Assembly (NCBI RefSeq): GCF_003481705.1
Contig: NZ_QULN01000008.1
Span: forward strand, 1-64,000
Source: Butyricicoccus sp. OM04-18BH
GTDB taxonomy: Bacteria > Bacillota > Clostridia > Oscillospirales > Butyricicoccaceae
Reading direction: 5' to 3'
DNA length: 64,000 nucleotides
Under the pieces are notes generated by a model. That model saw only the letters and a list, made by a program, of their open reading frames with translations. It made no database searches and was not told the DNA's origin. Each line of letters opens with the position of its first letter. Within the stretch, counting starts at the first letter, position 1. The position numbers and the translations under genes are program-made. Below, piece after piece: positions 20,853-28,639 of this stretch.

Positions 20853-22119
20853 CCTGCTGGACGAAAAGTTTGAGACGAAAAGAAATCAGTATGTCGGCGT
20901 GAAGGACGGCCGCATCGCCTACATAGGCGCGTCCGAGCCGGAGGAGGACTTCGGCGAGCGCTATGACGGCCGCCACCGCCTGCTCATGCCCGCCTTCTAC
21001 AACGTCCACAGCCATGCGCCCATGACGCTGCTGCGCGGCTACGCGGAGAACCTGCCGCTCCAGCGCTGGCTCGGGGAGAAGGTATTCCCGTTCGAGGATC
21101 AGATCGACGACGAGGCCGCTTACTACGGCACGCTGCTCGCCATCTCGGAGATGCTCGCGAGCGGCACGGCGTCGTTTTCTGATATGTACTTTTTCTTCGG
21201 CGGCATGGTCCCGGCTATCCTCGAGAGCGGCATCAAGTGCAATCTGAGCCGCGGCCTGACCGTGTTCGACGACAGCGACTACACCGACCTGCCGGCCTAC
21301 CGCGACAATGTGCGCCTGCGCGGCGAGTGGAACGGCGCGAACAACGGCCGTCTGATCGGCGATCTGTGCATCCACGGCGAGTATACCTCCAATCCGAAGA
21401 TCGTCGAGGCGGTCGCGCAGCACGCCCGTGAGACCGGTGCGCGCATCCAGATCCATCTGTCCGAGACGCAGACCGAGCACGAGGAGTGCAAGGGCCGTCA
21501 CGGCCTGACCCCGGCGGCGTACATGGAGAAGCACGGCATCTTTGATTCTCCGACGACGGCGGCGCACTGCGTCTGGCTCGAGGACGAGGATTTCGATATT
21601 CTGAAAAGACACGGCGTGACGGTCGCGTGCTGCCCGGCGAGCAATCTCAAGCTGGCCTCGGGCTATGCGAACGTGCCGAAGATGCTCGAGAGCGGCATCA
21701 ATGTCGCGCTCGGCACGGACGGCGCGGCGTCCAACAACAATCTGAACATCATGCAGGATATGTACCTGTTCGGCGTGGTCTACAAGGGCTATTTCCGCGA
21801 CCCGACCATCATCACCCCGGCTGAGGTGCTCCATGCGGCAACGCGGGCGGGTGCGCTCAGTCAGGGCCGCGACGACAGCGGCCTGCTCGCCGTCGGCATG
21901 CGCGCTGACCTGTGCGTGCTGAACACGGATACGCCGCAGTTCACCCCGATGACCAGCGCGGCGTGCAACGTGGTCTATGCCGCACAGGGCGCGGACATCC
22001 GCATGACCATGGTGGACGGCGAAATCCTCTACCGCGACGGCGAATTCAAGACCATCGACATCGAAAAGGTAAAGGCTGAGGTGCAGCGCCGCACGGACAG
22101 CATCCTGAGCCGCCTGTAA
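20833..22119 (+). CDS. mtaD: Amidohydrolase, 5'-methylthioadenosine/S-adenosylhomocysteine deaminase type
   Basis: A 428-residue metal-dependent deaminase of the TRZ/ATZ-MtaD group. The metal motif HSHAPMTLLRGYAENLPLQRW (residues about 60-80) is diagnostic; HLSETQTEHE, AAHCVWL and the final metal Asp in GTDGAASNNNLN are intact. It deaminates the adenine moiety of methylthioadenosine, S-adenosylhomocysteine or adenosine, which fits the purine nucleoside phosphorylase 13 bp downstream. ATG 20833 is set by AAGGAG at 20821-20826. The upstream in-frame part belongs to the sigG remnant. Confidence 0.85.
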   Translation: MLFCNIDLLDEKFETKRNQYVGVKDGRIAYIGASEPEEDFGERYDGRHRLLMPAFYNVHSHAPMTLLRGYAENLPLQRWLGEKVFPFEDQIDDEAAYYGTLLAISEMLASGTASFSDMYFFFGGMVPAILESGIKCNLSRGLTVFDDSDYTDLPAYRDNVRLRGEWNGANNGRLIGDLCIHGEYTSNPKIVEAVAQHARETGARIQIHLSETQTEHEECKGRHGLTPAAYMEKHGIFDSPTTAAHCVWLEDEDFDILKRHGVTVACCPASNLKLASGYANVPKMLESGINVALGTDGAASNNNLNIMQDMYLFGVVYKGYFRDPTIITPAEVLHAATRAGALSQGRDDSGLLAVGMRADLCVLNTDTPQFTPMTSAACNVVYAAQGADIRMTMVDGEILYRDGEFKTIDIEKVKAEVQRRTDSILSRL

Positions 22120-22132
22120 GGAGGGACAAACC

Positions 22133-22951
22133 ATGCTGACACATGATGAAGTAAAGCAGTCGGCGGATTTCCTGCGCGGAAAGCTGCCGTTCATCCCGGA
22201 GATCGGCATCGTCCTCGGCTCGGGCCTCGGCCCGCTCGCGGAGGAGATCGAGCAGCCGGTCTGCATCCCGTATGGCGATATCCCGCATTTCCGCGTCTCG
22301 ACCGCGCCCGACCATGCAGGCCGTCTGGTCTGCGGCACGCTCTCAGGCCGCCGCATCGTCTGTATGCAGGGCCGTCTGCACGGCTACGAGGGCTACGCGC
22401 CGGACGAGATCGCTTATCCGGTCTATGTGCTGAAGGAGCTCGGCGTGGGCGCACTCATCGTCACGAATGCCTCGGGCGGCATCAATACCGGCTTCGAGGT
22501 GGGCGATTTCATGCTGATCGAGGATCATATCAACCTGACGGGAAAGAGTCCGCTGACCGGCGCGAATGACGCTTCTCTCGGCACGCGCTTCCCGGACATG
22601 ACGTTCGCCTACGCACCGGCGCTGCGCGAAAAGGCGCTCACGGCGGCGGAACAGTGCGGCACGGTGCTGCGACGCGGCGTATACATCGGCGTGAACGGCC
22701 CGCAGTTCGAGACCCCGGCGGAGATCCGCGCGTTCCGCACGCTCGGCGCGGATGCGGTCGGCATGTCCACCGTGTTCGAGGTCATCGCGGCGGCGCACTG
22801 CGGTCTGCCCGTCCTCGGCATCGCCATGATCACCAATATGGCCGCCGGTGTGCTGAACAAGCCGCTGTCGGGCGCGGAGGTCAACGAGATCGCGGAAAAG
22901 CGCGGCGGCGTGTTCCGCAGCTACGTGAAAACGCTCGTCGAGACACTGTAA
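22133..22951 (+). CDS. punA: Purine-nucleoside phosphorylase
   Basis: A 272-residue trimeric-type PNP. Phosphate-binding GSGLGPLAE, the RLHGYEGY loop, NASGGIN, GPQFETPAEIRA, GMSTVFE and ITNMAAG are all present. It splits inosine/guanosine to base plus ribose-1-phosphate, downstream of the deaminase in one salvage operon. Confidence 0.93.
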   Translation: MLTHDEVKQSADFLRGKLPFIPEIGIVLGSGLGPLAEEIEQPVCIPYGDIPHFRVSTAPDHAGRLVCGTLSGRRIVCMQGRLHGYEGYAPDEIAYPVYVLKELGVGALIVTNASGGINTGFEVGDFMLIEDHINLTGKSPLTGANDASLGTRFPDMTFAYAPALREKALTAAEQCGTVLRRGVYIGVNGPQFETPAEIRAFRTLGADAVGMSTVFEVIAAAHCGLPVLGIAMITNMAAGVLNKPLSGAEVNEIAEKRGGVFRSYVKTLVETL

Positions 22952-22973
22952 GCAGGGGAGAACGGGGCGGCAA

Positions 22974-23191
22974 AGACTGTCGCGAAACTATAGTTTCGCC
23001 GACAAGTGTGTTCTGACTTCGCAGAACACGAGTCGTCCGAAAGTTCCCATTCGGAAACTTTCTCCCTCCAGAAGTATAAAAACCGAGGTACACGCCCCCG
23101 GTTTTTATGCAATCACGAAGTGATTGCTATTTCATGCGCGCCGCCGCGCGACAGCAGCGACATCTCCCTAAATGAATTTCATTGACAGACT
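22974..23191 (+). repeat. Structured intergenic repeat, family A, copy 2 (most complete)
   Basis: The element begins AGACTGTC and ends GACAGACTG. Inside is a row of hairpins: CGAAACTATAGTTTCG, GTGTTCTG/CAGAACAC, AAAACCG/CGGTTTT, GCAATCAC/GTGATTGC and a GCGCGCCGCCGCGCG palindrome. The linkers between hairpins are conserved in copies 1 and 3. It starts 23 bp after the punA stop. A further hairpin GGGCGGCA/TGCCGCCC follows at 23194-23212, without a T-run. Confidence 0.85.
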
Positions 23192-23255
23192 GAGGGCGGC
23201 ATTCTGCCGCCCCAAATCCTTGAAAAATACATGGAAAAATTTTTTGAAAAAAGTG

Positions 23256-23284
23256 TTGACATCTGACGAAATGCGCGATATAAT
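23256..23284 (+). promoter_or_regulatory. Consensus promoter for the first tRNA-Pro
   Basis: Perfect TTGACA and TATAAT separated by 17 bp, ending 35 bp before the tRNA. Confidence 0.92.
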
Positions 23285-23319
23285 ATAAAAGCTGTCACGG
23301 AGAACGTGAGACGGCAAAT

Positions 23320-23396
23320 CGAGGTGTGGCTCAGCTTGGTAGAGCGCTTCGTTCGGGACGAAGAGGCCGCAGGTTCAAATCCTGTCACCTCGACCA
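23320..23396 (+). tRNA. tRNA-Pro (anticodon CGG)
   Basis: A 77-nt cloverleaf: acceptor CGAGGTG with CACCTCG, T-loop GTTCAAAT, anticodon stem CTTCG/CGAAG around the loop TTCGGGA. With U33 before it, the anticodon is CGG. Discriminator A and an encoded CCA end are present. Confidence 0.96.
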
Positions 23397-23399
23397 ACG

Positions 23400-23433
23400 G
23401 CGGCAAGCCGTTAAAAGCTTGCCGCTTGTTTTT
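23400..23433 (+). terminator. Terminator after the first tRNA-Pro
   Basis: GCGGCAAGC pairs with GCTTGCCGC, followed by TTGTTTTT. The first tRNA is therefore an independent unit. Confidence 0.85.
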
Positions 23434-23473
23434 CTCTTTTACGCAGATCGGTTTTGAAAAGATGAAAAAAGTC

Positions 23474-23502
23474 TTGACAAAACATGACTCATGCGTTATA
23501 AT
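23474..23502 (+). promoter_or_regulatory. Consensus promoter for the second tRNA-Pro
   Basis: TTGACA, 17 bp, TATAAT, with a short ATATAAAAG downstream in common with the first copy. Confidence 0.92.
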
Positions 23503-23537
23503 ATAAAAGTCGCTGCGAGATACGGCGACCATCATTT

Positions 23538-23614
23538 CGAGGTGTGGCTCAGCTTGGTAGAGCGCTTCGTTCGGGACGAAGAGGCCGCAGGTTCAAATCC
23601 TGTCACCTCGACCA
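23538..23614 (+). tRNA. tRNA-Pro (anticodon CGG), identical second copy
   Basis: The 77 bases are identical to the tRNA at 23320-23396, including the encoded CCA. The flanks differ, so the copies are not a very recent perfect duplication of the whole unit. Confidence 0.96.
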
Positions 23615-23617
23615 GCT

Positions 23618-23645
23618 AAGGATCTGTTTCGACAGGTCCTTTTTT
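23618..23645 (+). terminator. Terminator after the second tRNA-Pro
   Basis: AAGGATCTGT pairs with ACAGGTCCTT (one G-T pair) around a TTCG tetraloop, then T-run. Confidence 0.9.
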
Positions 23646-23646
23646 G

Positions 23647-23676
23647 TTGTCATGCACAGCCTGTCCGTGCTATACT
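23647..23676 (+). promoter_or_regulatory. Promoter of the AraC regulator gene
   Basis: TTGTCA and TATACT with an 18-bp spacer and TGC extended -10. The -35 directly follows the tRNA terminator. Confidence 0.65.
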
Positions 23677-23714
23677 GGAACAGGAAAAATCGCGCAGAGA
23701 GGGGATAGAGAACC

Positions 23715-24632
23715 ATGCCGCAGCCGAGCCTGAATGTACAGTGTTTTGTGGAAAAGCAGGTCGAGCCGATCTTTACCGGCGAAAATCAGCCGAAGCTGCT
23801 CTATGTCAGCGAGATCCGGCCGGATGCGAGCGCGCATCCGCGCGTCATGCACGCGCACGCAGATGCCGTTGAGCTGATCCTGATCTGCAGCGGCTCGAGC
23901 GAATATCTCATTCACGACAAGAAAACCGTCATCGAGGCCGGTGATCTGCTTGTGTATAACGCCGGCGTGGTGCATGACGAGGTGTCCGGGCCGGATATGG
24001 AGGTTGGAAGCTACTGTGTCGGGGTCGGGGGACTGCATATGCCCGGCCTGCGCCCGAACGCGCTCATCCCGGATGAGGCAGGCTATGTGTTCCCGACGGG
24101 CAGGTATTTCGCGGATATGAAGGCGCTGTTTGAGATGATGTTCCGCAATCTCGCGGCAGGAGAGCCGCACGCCGAGCTGTTCTGCAGCAGTCTGATGCAC
24201 GCGCTGCTCGTCGCCGTCCTCACCGTGACCGAGGATGTGGGGGAGACGCGGGAAAATCCGGCGGACGAGCCGCACATACTCGGCAGCCGTATTAAAGATT
24301 ACATCGACCGGCACTACATGGAGCCGATCACGCTTCAGAGCATGGGCGAGGCCATGCACATCAGTCCGTACTACCTGTCCCATGTGTTCAAGGAAATGAG
24401 CGGCTATTCGCCCGTGCAGTATCTGCTGCGCCGCCGCATCGGAGAGGCGCAGACCCTGCTCATCACGACCGAGCTCTCGGTCACGCGCATCGCGGAGATG
24501 GTCGGCTATGACTCGTCGAGCTATTTTAATCTTCAGTTTACCAAGAATGTCGGCATGCCGCCGAATAAATACCGCCATAACTATATTGTATCGGTCGGCG
24601 AGGAGGAAAAGCCGCGCCGCCGGAAGGGATAA
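23715..24632 (+). CDS. AraC family transcriptional regulator
   Basis: A 305-residue regulator. The N-terminal half is a cupin-like sensor (HAHADAVELILICSGSSEYL, about residues 50-100). The C-terminal about 100 residues form the two helix-turn-helix AraC domain (LQSMGEAMHISPYYLSHVFKEMSG and VTRIAEMVGYDSSSYFNLQFTKNVGMPP). The cupin suggests sensing of a sugar or similar small molecule. No obvious adjacent target operon, although a SulP transporter follows on the same strand. Confidence 0.9.
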   Translation: MPQPSLNVQCFVEKQVEPIFTGENQPKLLYVSEIRPDASAHPRVMHAHADAVELILICSGSSEYLIHDKKTVIEAGDLLVYNAGVVHDEVSGPDMEVGSYCVGVGGLHMPGLRPNALIPDEAGYVFPTGRYFADMKALFEMMFRNLAAGEPHAELFCSSLMHALLVAVLTVTEDVGETRENPADEPHILGSRIKDYIDRHYMEPITLQSMGEAMHISPYYLSHVFKEMSGYSPVQYLLRRRIGEAQTLLITTELSVTRIAEMVGYDSSSYFNLQFTKNVGMPPNKYRHNYIVSVGEEEKPRRRKG

Positions 24633-24635
24633 GAG

Positions 24636-24680
24636 AAGACTGCCGCGCCGCCAGAAAGGGCTGCCGCGGCAGTCTTTTTT
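24636..24680 (+). terminator. Rho-independent terminator
   Basis: AAGACTGCCGCG pairs with CGCGGCAGTCTT, then T6, after the AraC gene. Confidence 0.9.
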
Positions 24681-24747
24681 GCGTTTGCCACAAAACAGCG
24701 AAAAAATTCGAACGAAATTTATACTTTTCTTTACGTAGAGACGGTGA

Positions 24748-24955
24748 TATAATAATTATATATCTGCATCTTTTGACGCAGCGGAGAGAAATAAGGGGAT
24801 TCTTTCGATAAAGGAGATGATGACACAGGCGCGGCCGTACCGCGAGAAAAAGAAAAATGCCGGAGGTCCGGCGCGGGAACGCAGGCGTTTCCGATGATTC
24901 CGCAGCGACACGCGGAATTTTTTTGTGTCAAAATACATCTATAAGGGGAATAAAA
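24748..24955 (+). promoter_or_regulatory. Leader of the SulP gene with a possible attenuator
   Basis: A TATAAT (24748-24753, weak -35) opens a leader of about 200 nt. Within it, AAAGGAG is followed by tandem ATGs (24817, 24820), which would encode a 25-26-residue Arg-rich peptide stopping at 24897. There a terminator-like hairpin begins at once (ATTCCGC/GCGGAAT, 24897-24918, then T7). The Shine-Dalgarno to ATG spacing is too short to be convincing. The arrangement suggests premature termination control; I recognise no known riboswitch class. Confidence 0.45.
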
Positions 24956-26617
24956 ATGGGAATGAGCTTTTTTAAGCAGCTCCGACGGGAATTTGCAGGC
25001 TATAACGGCAAAAAACTGTCGCAGGATCTGATGGCCGGCCTCACGGTCGCGGCGGTCGCTCTGCCGCTTGCTCTGGCATTCGGCGTGTCCGCCGGCGCTA
25101 CAGCGGCCTGCGGTCTGGTCACGGCGATCGTTGCCGGTCTCGTGATCTCGGCGCTCACCGGCGGCTATTATCAGATCTCGGGTCCGACCGGCGCGATGGC
25201 GGCCATCCTCGGCTCGCTGATCGGCGCCTACGGCATGCAGGGCATGTTCGTGGCGACCTTTCTCGCCGGCATCATGCTGATCATCGCGGCGGTGCTGCAT
25301 CTCGGCAATCTGACCGCGTTCGTACCGGCGCCGGTCATTACCGGCTTTACATCGGGCATCGCGGTCATCATCGCGCTCGGCCAGATCGACAATTTTTTCG
25401 GCACGCATTCTGAGGGCGGTTCGGCGCTCGCCAAGCTCGCAAGCTACAGCCGTCTGGGATTTCATCCGAACATGACGACGACCATCGTTGCGCTGCTCGT
25501 CGTTCTGCTCATGGTATTCTTCCCGAAGAAGTGGAATGCGGTCGTTCCGGCGTCGCTCGTCGGCATCATCATCGCGACGGCGGCTACCATGATCTTCAAG
25601 CTGGACATCGCGACCGTCGGTGACATTCCGAAGTCGCTCATGCTGCCCGACCGCCTGTCACCGTCTCAGATCGACTGGACGGCGGTTCCGGCTCTGCTCG
25701 CACCGGCGTTTTCCATCGCTGTGCTCAATATGCTGGAGAGCCTGCTGTGCGGCGCGAGCGCAGGCAGAGCGACCGGCGTCAAGCTGAACAACGACCAGGA
25801 GCTGTTCGCGCAGGGCGTCGGCAACATGGTGCTGCCGATGTTCGGCGGCATTCCGGCGACCGCTGCGCTCGCGCGTACCTCGGTTGCTGTCCGCTCGGGC
25901 GCGCAGACCCGTCTGACCGGCATCTTCCATGCTGTCGGCCTGCTCATCATGATGCTCGTGCTCGCGCCGATCATCTCGAACGTTCCGATGGCAGCGCTCG
26001 CCGGCGTGCTGATGGTCACAGCATGGCGCATGAACGAGTGGAGCGCGATCCGCTATGTGTTCCAGCACAAGTTCAAGGGCGCGATGGCGAAGTTCATCGT
26101 CACCATGGCGTGCACGATCGTGTTCGATCTGACGGTCGCGATCGTTGTCGGCGTCGGCCTCGGTCTTATCCTGATGGTTGCCCGTCTGTCCAAGCTCCAG
26201 ATCAACTACGAGCGCGTCGATATGTCCCGCCTCAAGAGAGACGACGACACGCTGAACGAGCGTTATAGCAACGCGATGGTTGCATACATTACCGGTCCGC
26301 TGCTGTTCGCGAACATCGGCACGCTCGAGGAGCTGCCCGAGCATATCGGCCGCTGCGACACGCTGCTGCTCTCCATGCGCGGTGTGCCGAGCGTGGACGT
26401 TTCGGCGGCGCAGACGCTGCTGCCCATGCTGCGGGAGCTCAAGGAGCGCGGCATCGACGTCGTGCTCTGCGGCGTTCCGAGCGCTACGATGACCATGCTG
26501 CGCCGCGCAGGCATTGTTGAGCTGCTCGGCGAGCAGTCGTTCTACTGGAGCGTCGAGCGCGCGCTGCTCGACCACCGTCCACGTCCGCTCGCGGCCTTCG
26601 ACAGCGCAGAAGCGTAA
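24956..26617 (+). CDS. SulP family inorganic anion transporter
   Basis: A 553-residue SLC26/SulP protein: about twelve to fourteen membrane segments (LMAGLTVAAVALPLALAFGV, the GPTGAMAAILGS anion-site helix near residue 75, and LNMLESLLCGASAG) followed by a cytoplasmic STAS domain from about residue 430 (LLSMRGVPSVDVSAAQTLLPM). Family substrates include sulfate, bicarbonate and dicarboxylates; the substrate here is not determined. ATG 24956 follows AAGGGGAA. Preceded by a structured leader. Confidence 0.9.
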   Translation: MGMSFFKQLRREFAGYNGKKLSQDLMAGLTVAAVALPLALAFGVSAGATAACGLVTAIVAGLVISALTGGYYQISGPTGAMAAILGSLIGAYGMQGMFVATFLAGIMLIIAAVLHLGNLTAFVPAPVITGFTSGIAVIIALGQIDNFFGTHSEGGSALAKLASYSRLGFHPNMTTTIVALLVVLLMVFFPKKWNAVVPASLVGIIIATAATMIFKLDIATVGDIPKSLMLPDRLSPSQIDWTAVPALLAPAFSIAVLNMLESLLCGASAGRATGVKLNNDQELFAQGVGNMVLPMFGGIPATAALARTSVAVRSGAQTRLTGIFHAVGLLIMMLVLAPIISNVPMAALAGVLMVTAWRMNEWSAIRYVFQHKFKGAMAKFIVTMACTIVFDLTVAIVVGVGLGLILMVARLSKLQINYERVDMSRLKRDDDTLNERYSNAMVAYITGPLLFANIGTLEELPEHIGRCDTLLLSMRGVPSVDVSAAQTLLPMLRELKERGIDVVLCGVPSATMTMLRRAGIVELLGEQSFYWSVERALLDHRPRPLAAFDSAEA

Positions 26618-26620
26618 AAC

Positions 26621-26658
26621 AAAAAGCACAGAGGAAAATAAAACCTCTGTGCTTTTCT
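26621..26658. terminator. Bidirectional terminator between sulP and yjdF
   Basis: AAAAGCACAGAGG pairs with CCTCTGTGCTTTT with A/T-runs on both sides; the flanking genes converge. Confidence 0.9.
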
Positions 26659-26668
26659 TTGCGCAAAA

Positions 26669-27085
26669 TCAGTGGCCGCGGTGCTTTTCGCGGCGCTTTT
26701 CCGTGCGGAGCGCAAACCTTCGGGCCTGTTTGGCCTGACGGCGTGCGCGGCTGCTCTCGCGTTTTTCGAGCCTGTTCTGCTCACGCGCAAGCTGTAAAGC
26801 CTGCTGCGAGCGGGTGCCGATGCCGCGCTGGCCGGTCTCACGCGCCGCCTCGCGGCGGCGTTTTTTCGGGTTCGCGGTCTCCCTTGACAGTCTGCCTTCG
26901 ACCGGCGGCCCGTAGCGGAGCCGGTCTGCGTGCCTGAGCACAAACTCGAATACCTCCGCATCGGTCGGCTGCGCGCCGAACACAACACGGGCGGCGCGTA
27001 TGACGCCGTCTGTCTCCTGCTCGAACACGCCGACCCAGAACGGTTCCTCGAAAAAAACGGTCAGTCTGGATTTGATTCTGCTCAT
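26669..27085 (-). CDS. yjdF: YjdF family protein (DUF2992)
   Basis: A 138-residue protein beginning SRLTVFFEEPFWVGVFE, the signature of the YjdF/DUF2992 family, and ending in a long basic, Arg/Lys-rich tail (from about residue 75). The function is unknown; expression of yjdF genes is commonly governed by the yjdF RNA, which senses aza-aromatic compounds. A matching structured leader is present here. Starts at ATG 27085 with CAGGAGGG. Confidence 0.85.
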   Translation of the reverse strand: MSRIKSRLTVFFEEPFWVGVFEQETDGVIRAARVVFGAQPTDAEVFEFVLRHADRLRYGPPVEGRLSRETANPKKRRREAARETGQRGIGTRSQQALQLAREQNRLEKRESSRARRQAKQARRFALRTEKRREKHRGH

Positions 27086-27111
27086 GGTTATCCCTCCTGA
27101 AAAAATGTGGA

Positions 27112-27221
27112 ACAGAGAAGGGACGACCCGGAGGGAGGGTTACTTACCCTGCGAAAGACGCAGGACGGCCGGGCTACCTACCGGCTCTGGTGCAGAATGC
27201 ACGTTGCGTTTTTATCTCTGT
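27112..27221 (-). ncRNA. Probable yjdF riboswitch
   Basis: On the minus strand, an outer helix CAGAGA/TCTCTG (27215-27220 with 27113-27118) closes a domain with three local hairpins. These are GTGCA/TGCAC, GCCGG-TAGGTAG-CCCGGC, and CCTGCG/CGCAGG. It ends about 25 nt before the yjdF start codon. Gene context makes a yjdF-type RNA likely; I cannot check the covariance model. Confidence 0.7.
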
Positions 27222-27230
27222 GTATATCTG

Positions 27231-27262
27231 AAAAGACCGCCGGCGGAAATGCCGGCGGTCTG
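27231..27262 (-). terminator. Terminator of ilvA
   Basis: AGACCGCCGGC pairs with GCCGGCGGTCT, followed on the minus strand by TTTTC. Confidence 0.75.
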
Positions 27263-27284
27263 ACAGAGCTTGTGAGGCGCCGCC

Positions 27285-28496
27285 TTAAATCTGCGAGGTG
27301 AATACCCGGTAGCCTTCGCGGCTGAGGGTGTCGATGAGGCGCTTTGCGTGCTCGACGCCGCCGAGCTCACAGACAACGTGGATGATCGCTTCGCCGATCT
27401 CGAGGTCGGTCTGTACGCGGTCATGCTGGAACGAGATGATGTTCGCGTTCTGCTGTGCAACGATATGCGCGAAGCGCTCGAGTGCGCCCGGCGCGTCCGG
27501 CATGAGAACCGAGAACTTCAGCTGACGGCAGCGGGTGATGAGGCCCTTCTCGACGATCTTGTGGATGAAGGAAACGTCGATGTTGCCGCCGGAGAGGACG
27601 CAGACGACCTTTTTGCCCTTGACGTCGACCTTGTTGTTGAGCACGGCCGCGAGCGGAGCGGCGCCGGAGGTCTCAACGACCTGCTTGCAGCGCTCGAGCA
27701 GCAGCAGGACGGCGGAGGCGATCTCGTCGTCGGAGACCGTGACAACGCGGTCTACGTACTTCTGGATATATTCGAAGGTCTTTTCGCCCGGCGTCTTTAC
27801 CGCGATGCCGTCTGCGATGGTGTGAACGGAATCAGACGGCATGCGCTCGCCCGCGCGGAAGGAGTTCGCGATCGCCGGAGCACCCTCGGCCTGTACGCCG
27901 ATGATCTGGATGCGCGGGTTGATCTGCTTGGCGCAGGCAGCGACACCGGAGATCAGTCCGCCGCCGCCGGCCGGAACGAAGATCATGTCGACAAACGGCA
28001 GGTCGCGCAGGATCTCGAGCGCGATGGTGCCCTGACCGGCCATGACGTCCTCATCGTCGAACGGATGGATGAACTCCGCGCCGGTCTCCTCGCAGATCTC
28101 GCAGGCCTTGGCATAGGCTTCGTCATAAATGTTGCCCGCCAGAACGACATCAGCGCCGTAGCCCTGAGTCGCGGAGACCTTGGCGATCGGCGTGGAGCGC
28201 GGCATGACGATGGTGGACTTGACGCCGACCGAGCTTGCCGCGAAGGCAACGCCCTGTGCGTGGTTGCCTGCGGAGGATGCGACGACTGCGTGCAGGTCGC
28301 CCTCGGCATAGCGCTTCATGATCTTGTTGTACGCGCCGCGCACCTTGAACGAGCCGGTTTTCTGCTGGTTTTCGTACTTCAGATAGACCTCGGCGCCGGT
28401 CATGGCGGAGAAGGTTGCAGAAGTCGACAGCGGGATGTTGTGGATTACGTTTTTCAGACGGTCGGCTGCCGCCTCGAAATCTTTCAGTTCTAACAT
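27285..28496 (-). CDS. ilvA: Threonine ammonia-lyase
   Basis: A 403-residue PLP fold-type II enzyme converting threonine to 2-oxobutanoate. The PLP lysine is in GSFKVRGA (about residue 51), the phosphate-binding glycines in PAGGGGLISG (about residue 180). A C-terminal ACT-like domain (SVLMPDAPGALERFAHIVAQ) follows from about residue 325, as in the short threonine dehydratases with one ACT domain. ATG 28496 has GGAG 9 bp upstream; the ATG at 28529 lacks a site. Likely monocistronic. Confidence 0.92.
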   Translation of the reverse strand: MLELKDFEAAADRLKNVIHNIPLSTSATFSAMTGAEVYLKYENQQKTGSFKVRGAYNKIMKRYAEGDLHAVVASSAGNHAQGVAFAASSVGVKSTIVMPRSTPIAKVSATQGYGADVVLAGNIYDEAYAKACEICEETGAEFIHPFDDEDVMAGQGTIALEILRDLPFVDMIFVPAGGGGLISGVAACAKQINPRIQIIGVQAEGAPAIANSFRAGERMPSDSVHTIADGIAVKTPGEKTFEYIQKYVDRVVTVSDDEIASAVLLLLERCKQVVETSGAAPLAAVLNNKVDVKGKKVVCVLSGGNIDVSFIHKIVEKGLITRCRQLKFSVLMPDAPGALERFAHIVAQQNANIISFQHDRVQTDLEIGEAIIHVVCELGGVEHAKRLIDTLSREGYRVFTSQI

Positions 28497-28600
28497 ATAT
28501 CTGTCTCCATTATGCAGGATTTTTTTCATACCGCTTTATCATAGCATTATTCTGTGCGGAATGCAAGGCGACAGCGGATAGAAATTGAATTTTTGAGAGA

Positions 28601-28633
28601 GAAAGAGCCTCGCCGCGAAAAAACGGGAGGCTC
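28601..28633 (-). terminator. Possible terminator after the DUF1846 gene
   Basis: On the minus strand GAGCCTC pairs with GAGGCTC over a T-rich loop, followed by TTTCTCTC. The stem is short. Confidence 0.5.
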
Positions 28634-28639
28634 CGGGAT

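Noticed and set aside
24748..24955. SAM or cyclic-di-AMP riboswitch upstream of the SulP gene
   Set aside because: Neither the conserved core of the SAM-I fold nor the ydaO consensus could be found; only a terminator hairpin and unrelated stems are visible.
27112..27221. Cyclic-di-GMP-I (GEMM) riboswitch, suggested by GGTAGGTAG
   Set aside because: The other conserved GEMM segments and the two-helix arrangement are missing, while the downstream gene is yjdF, which points to the yjdF RNA.
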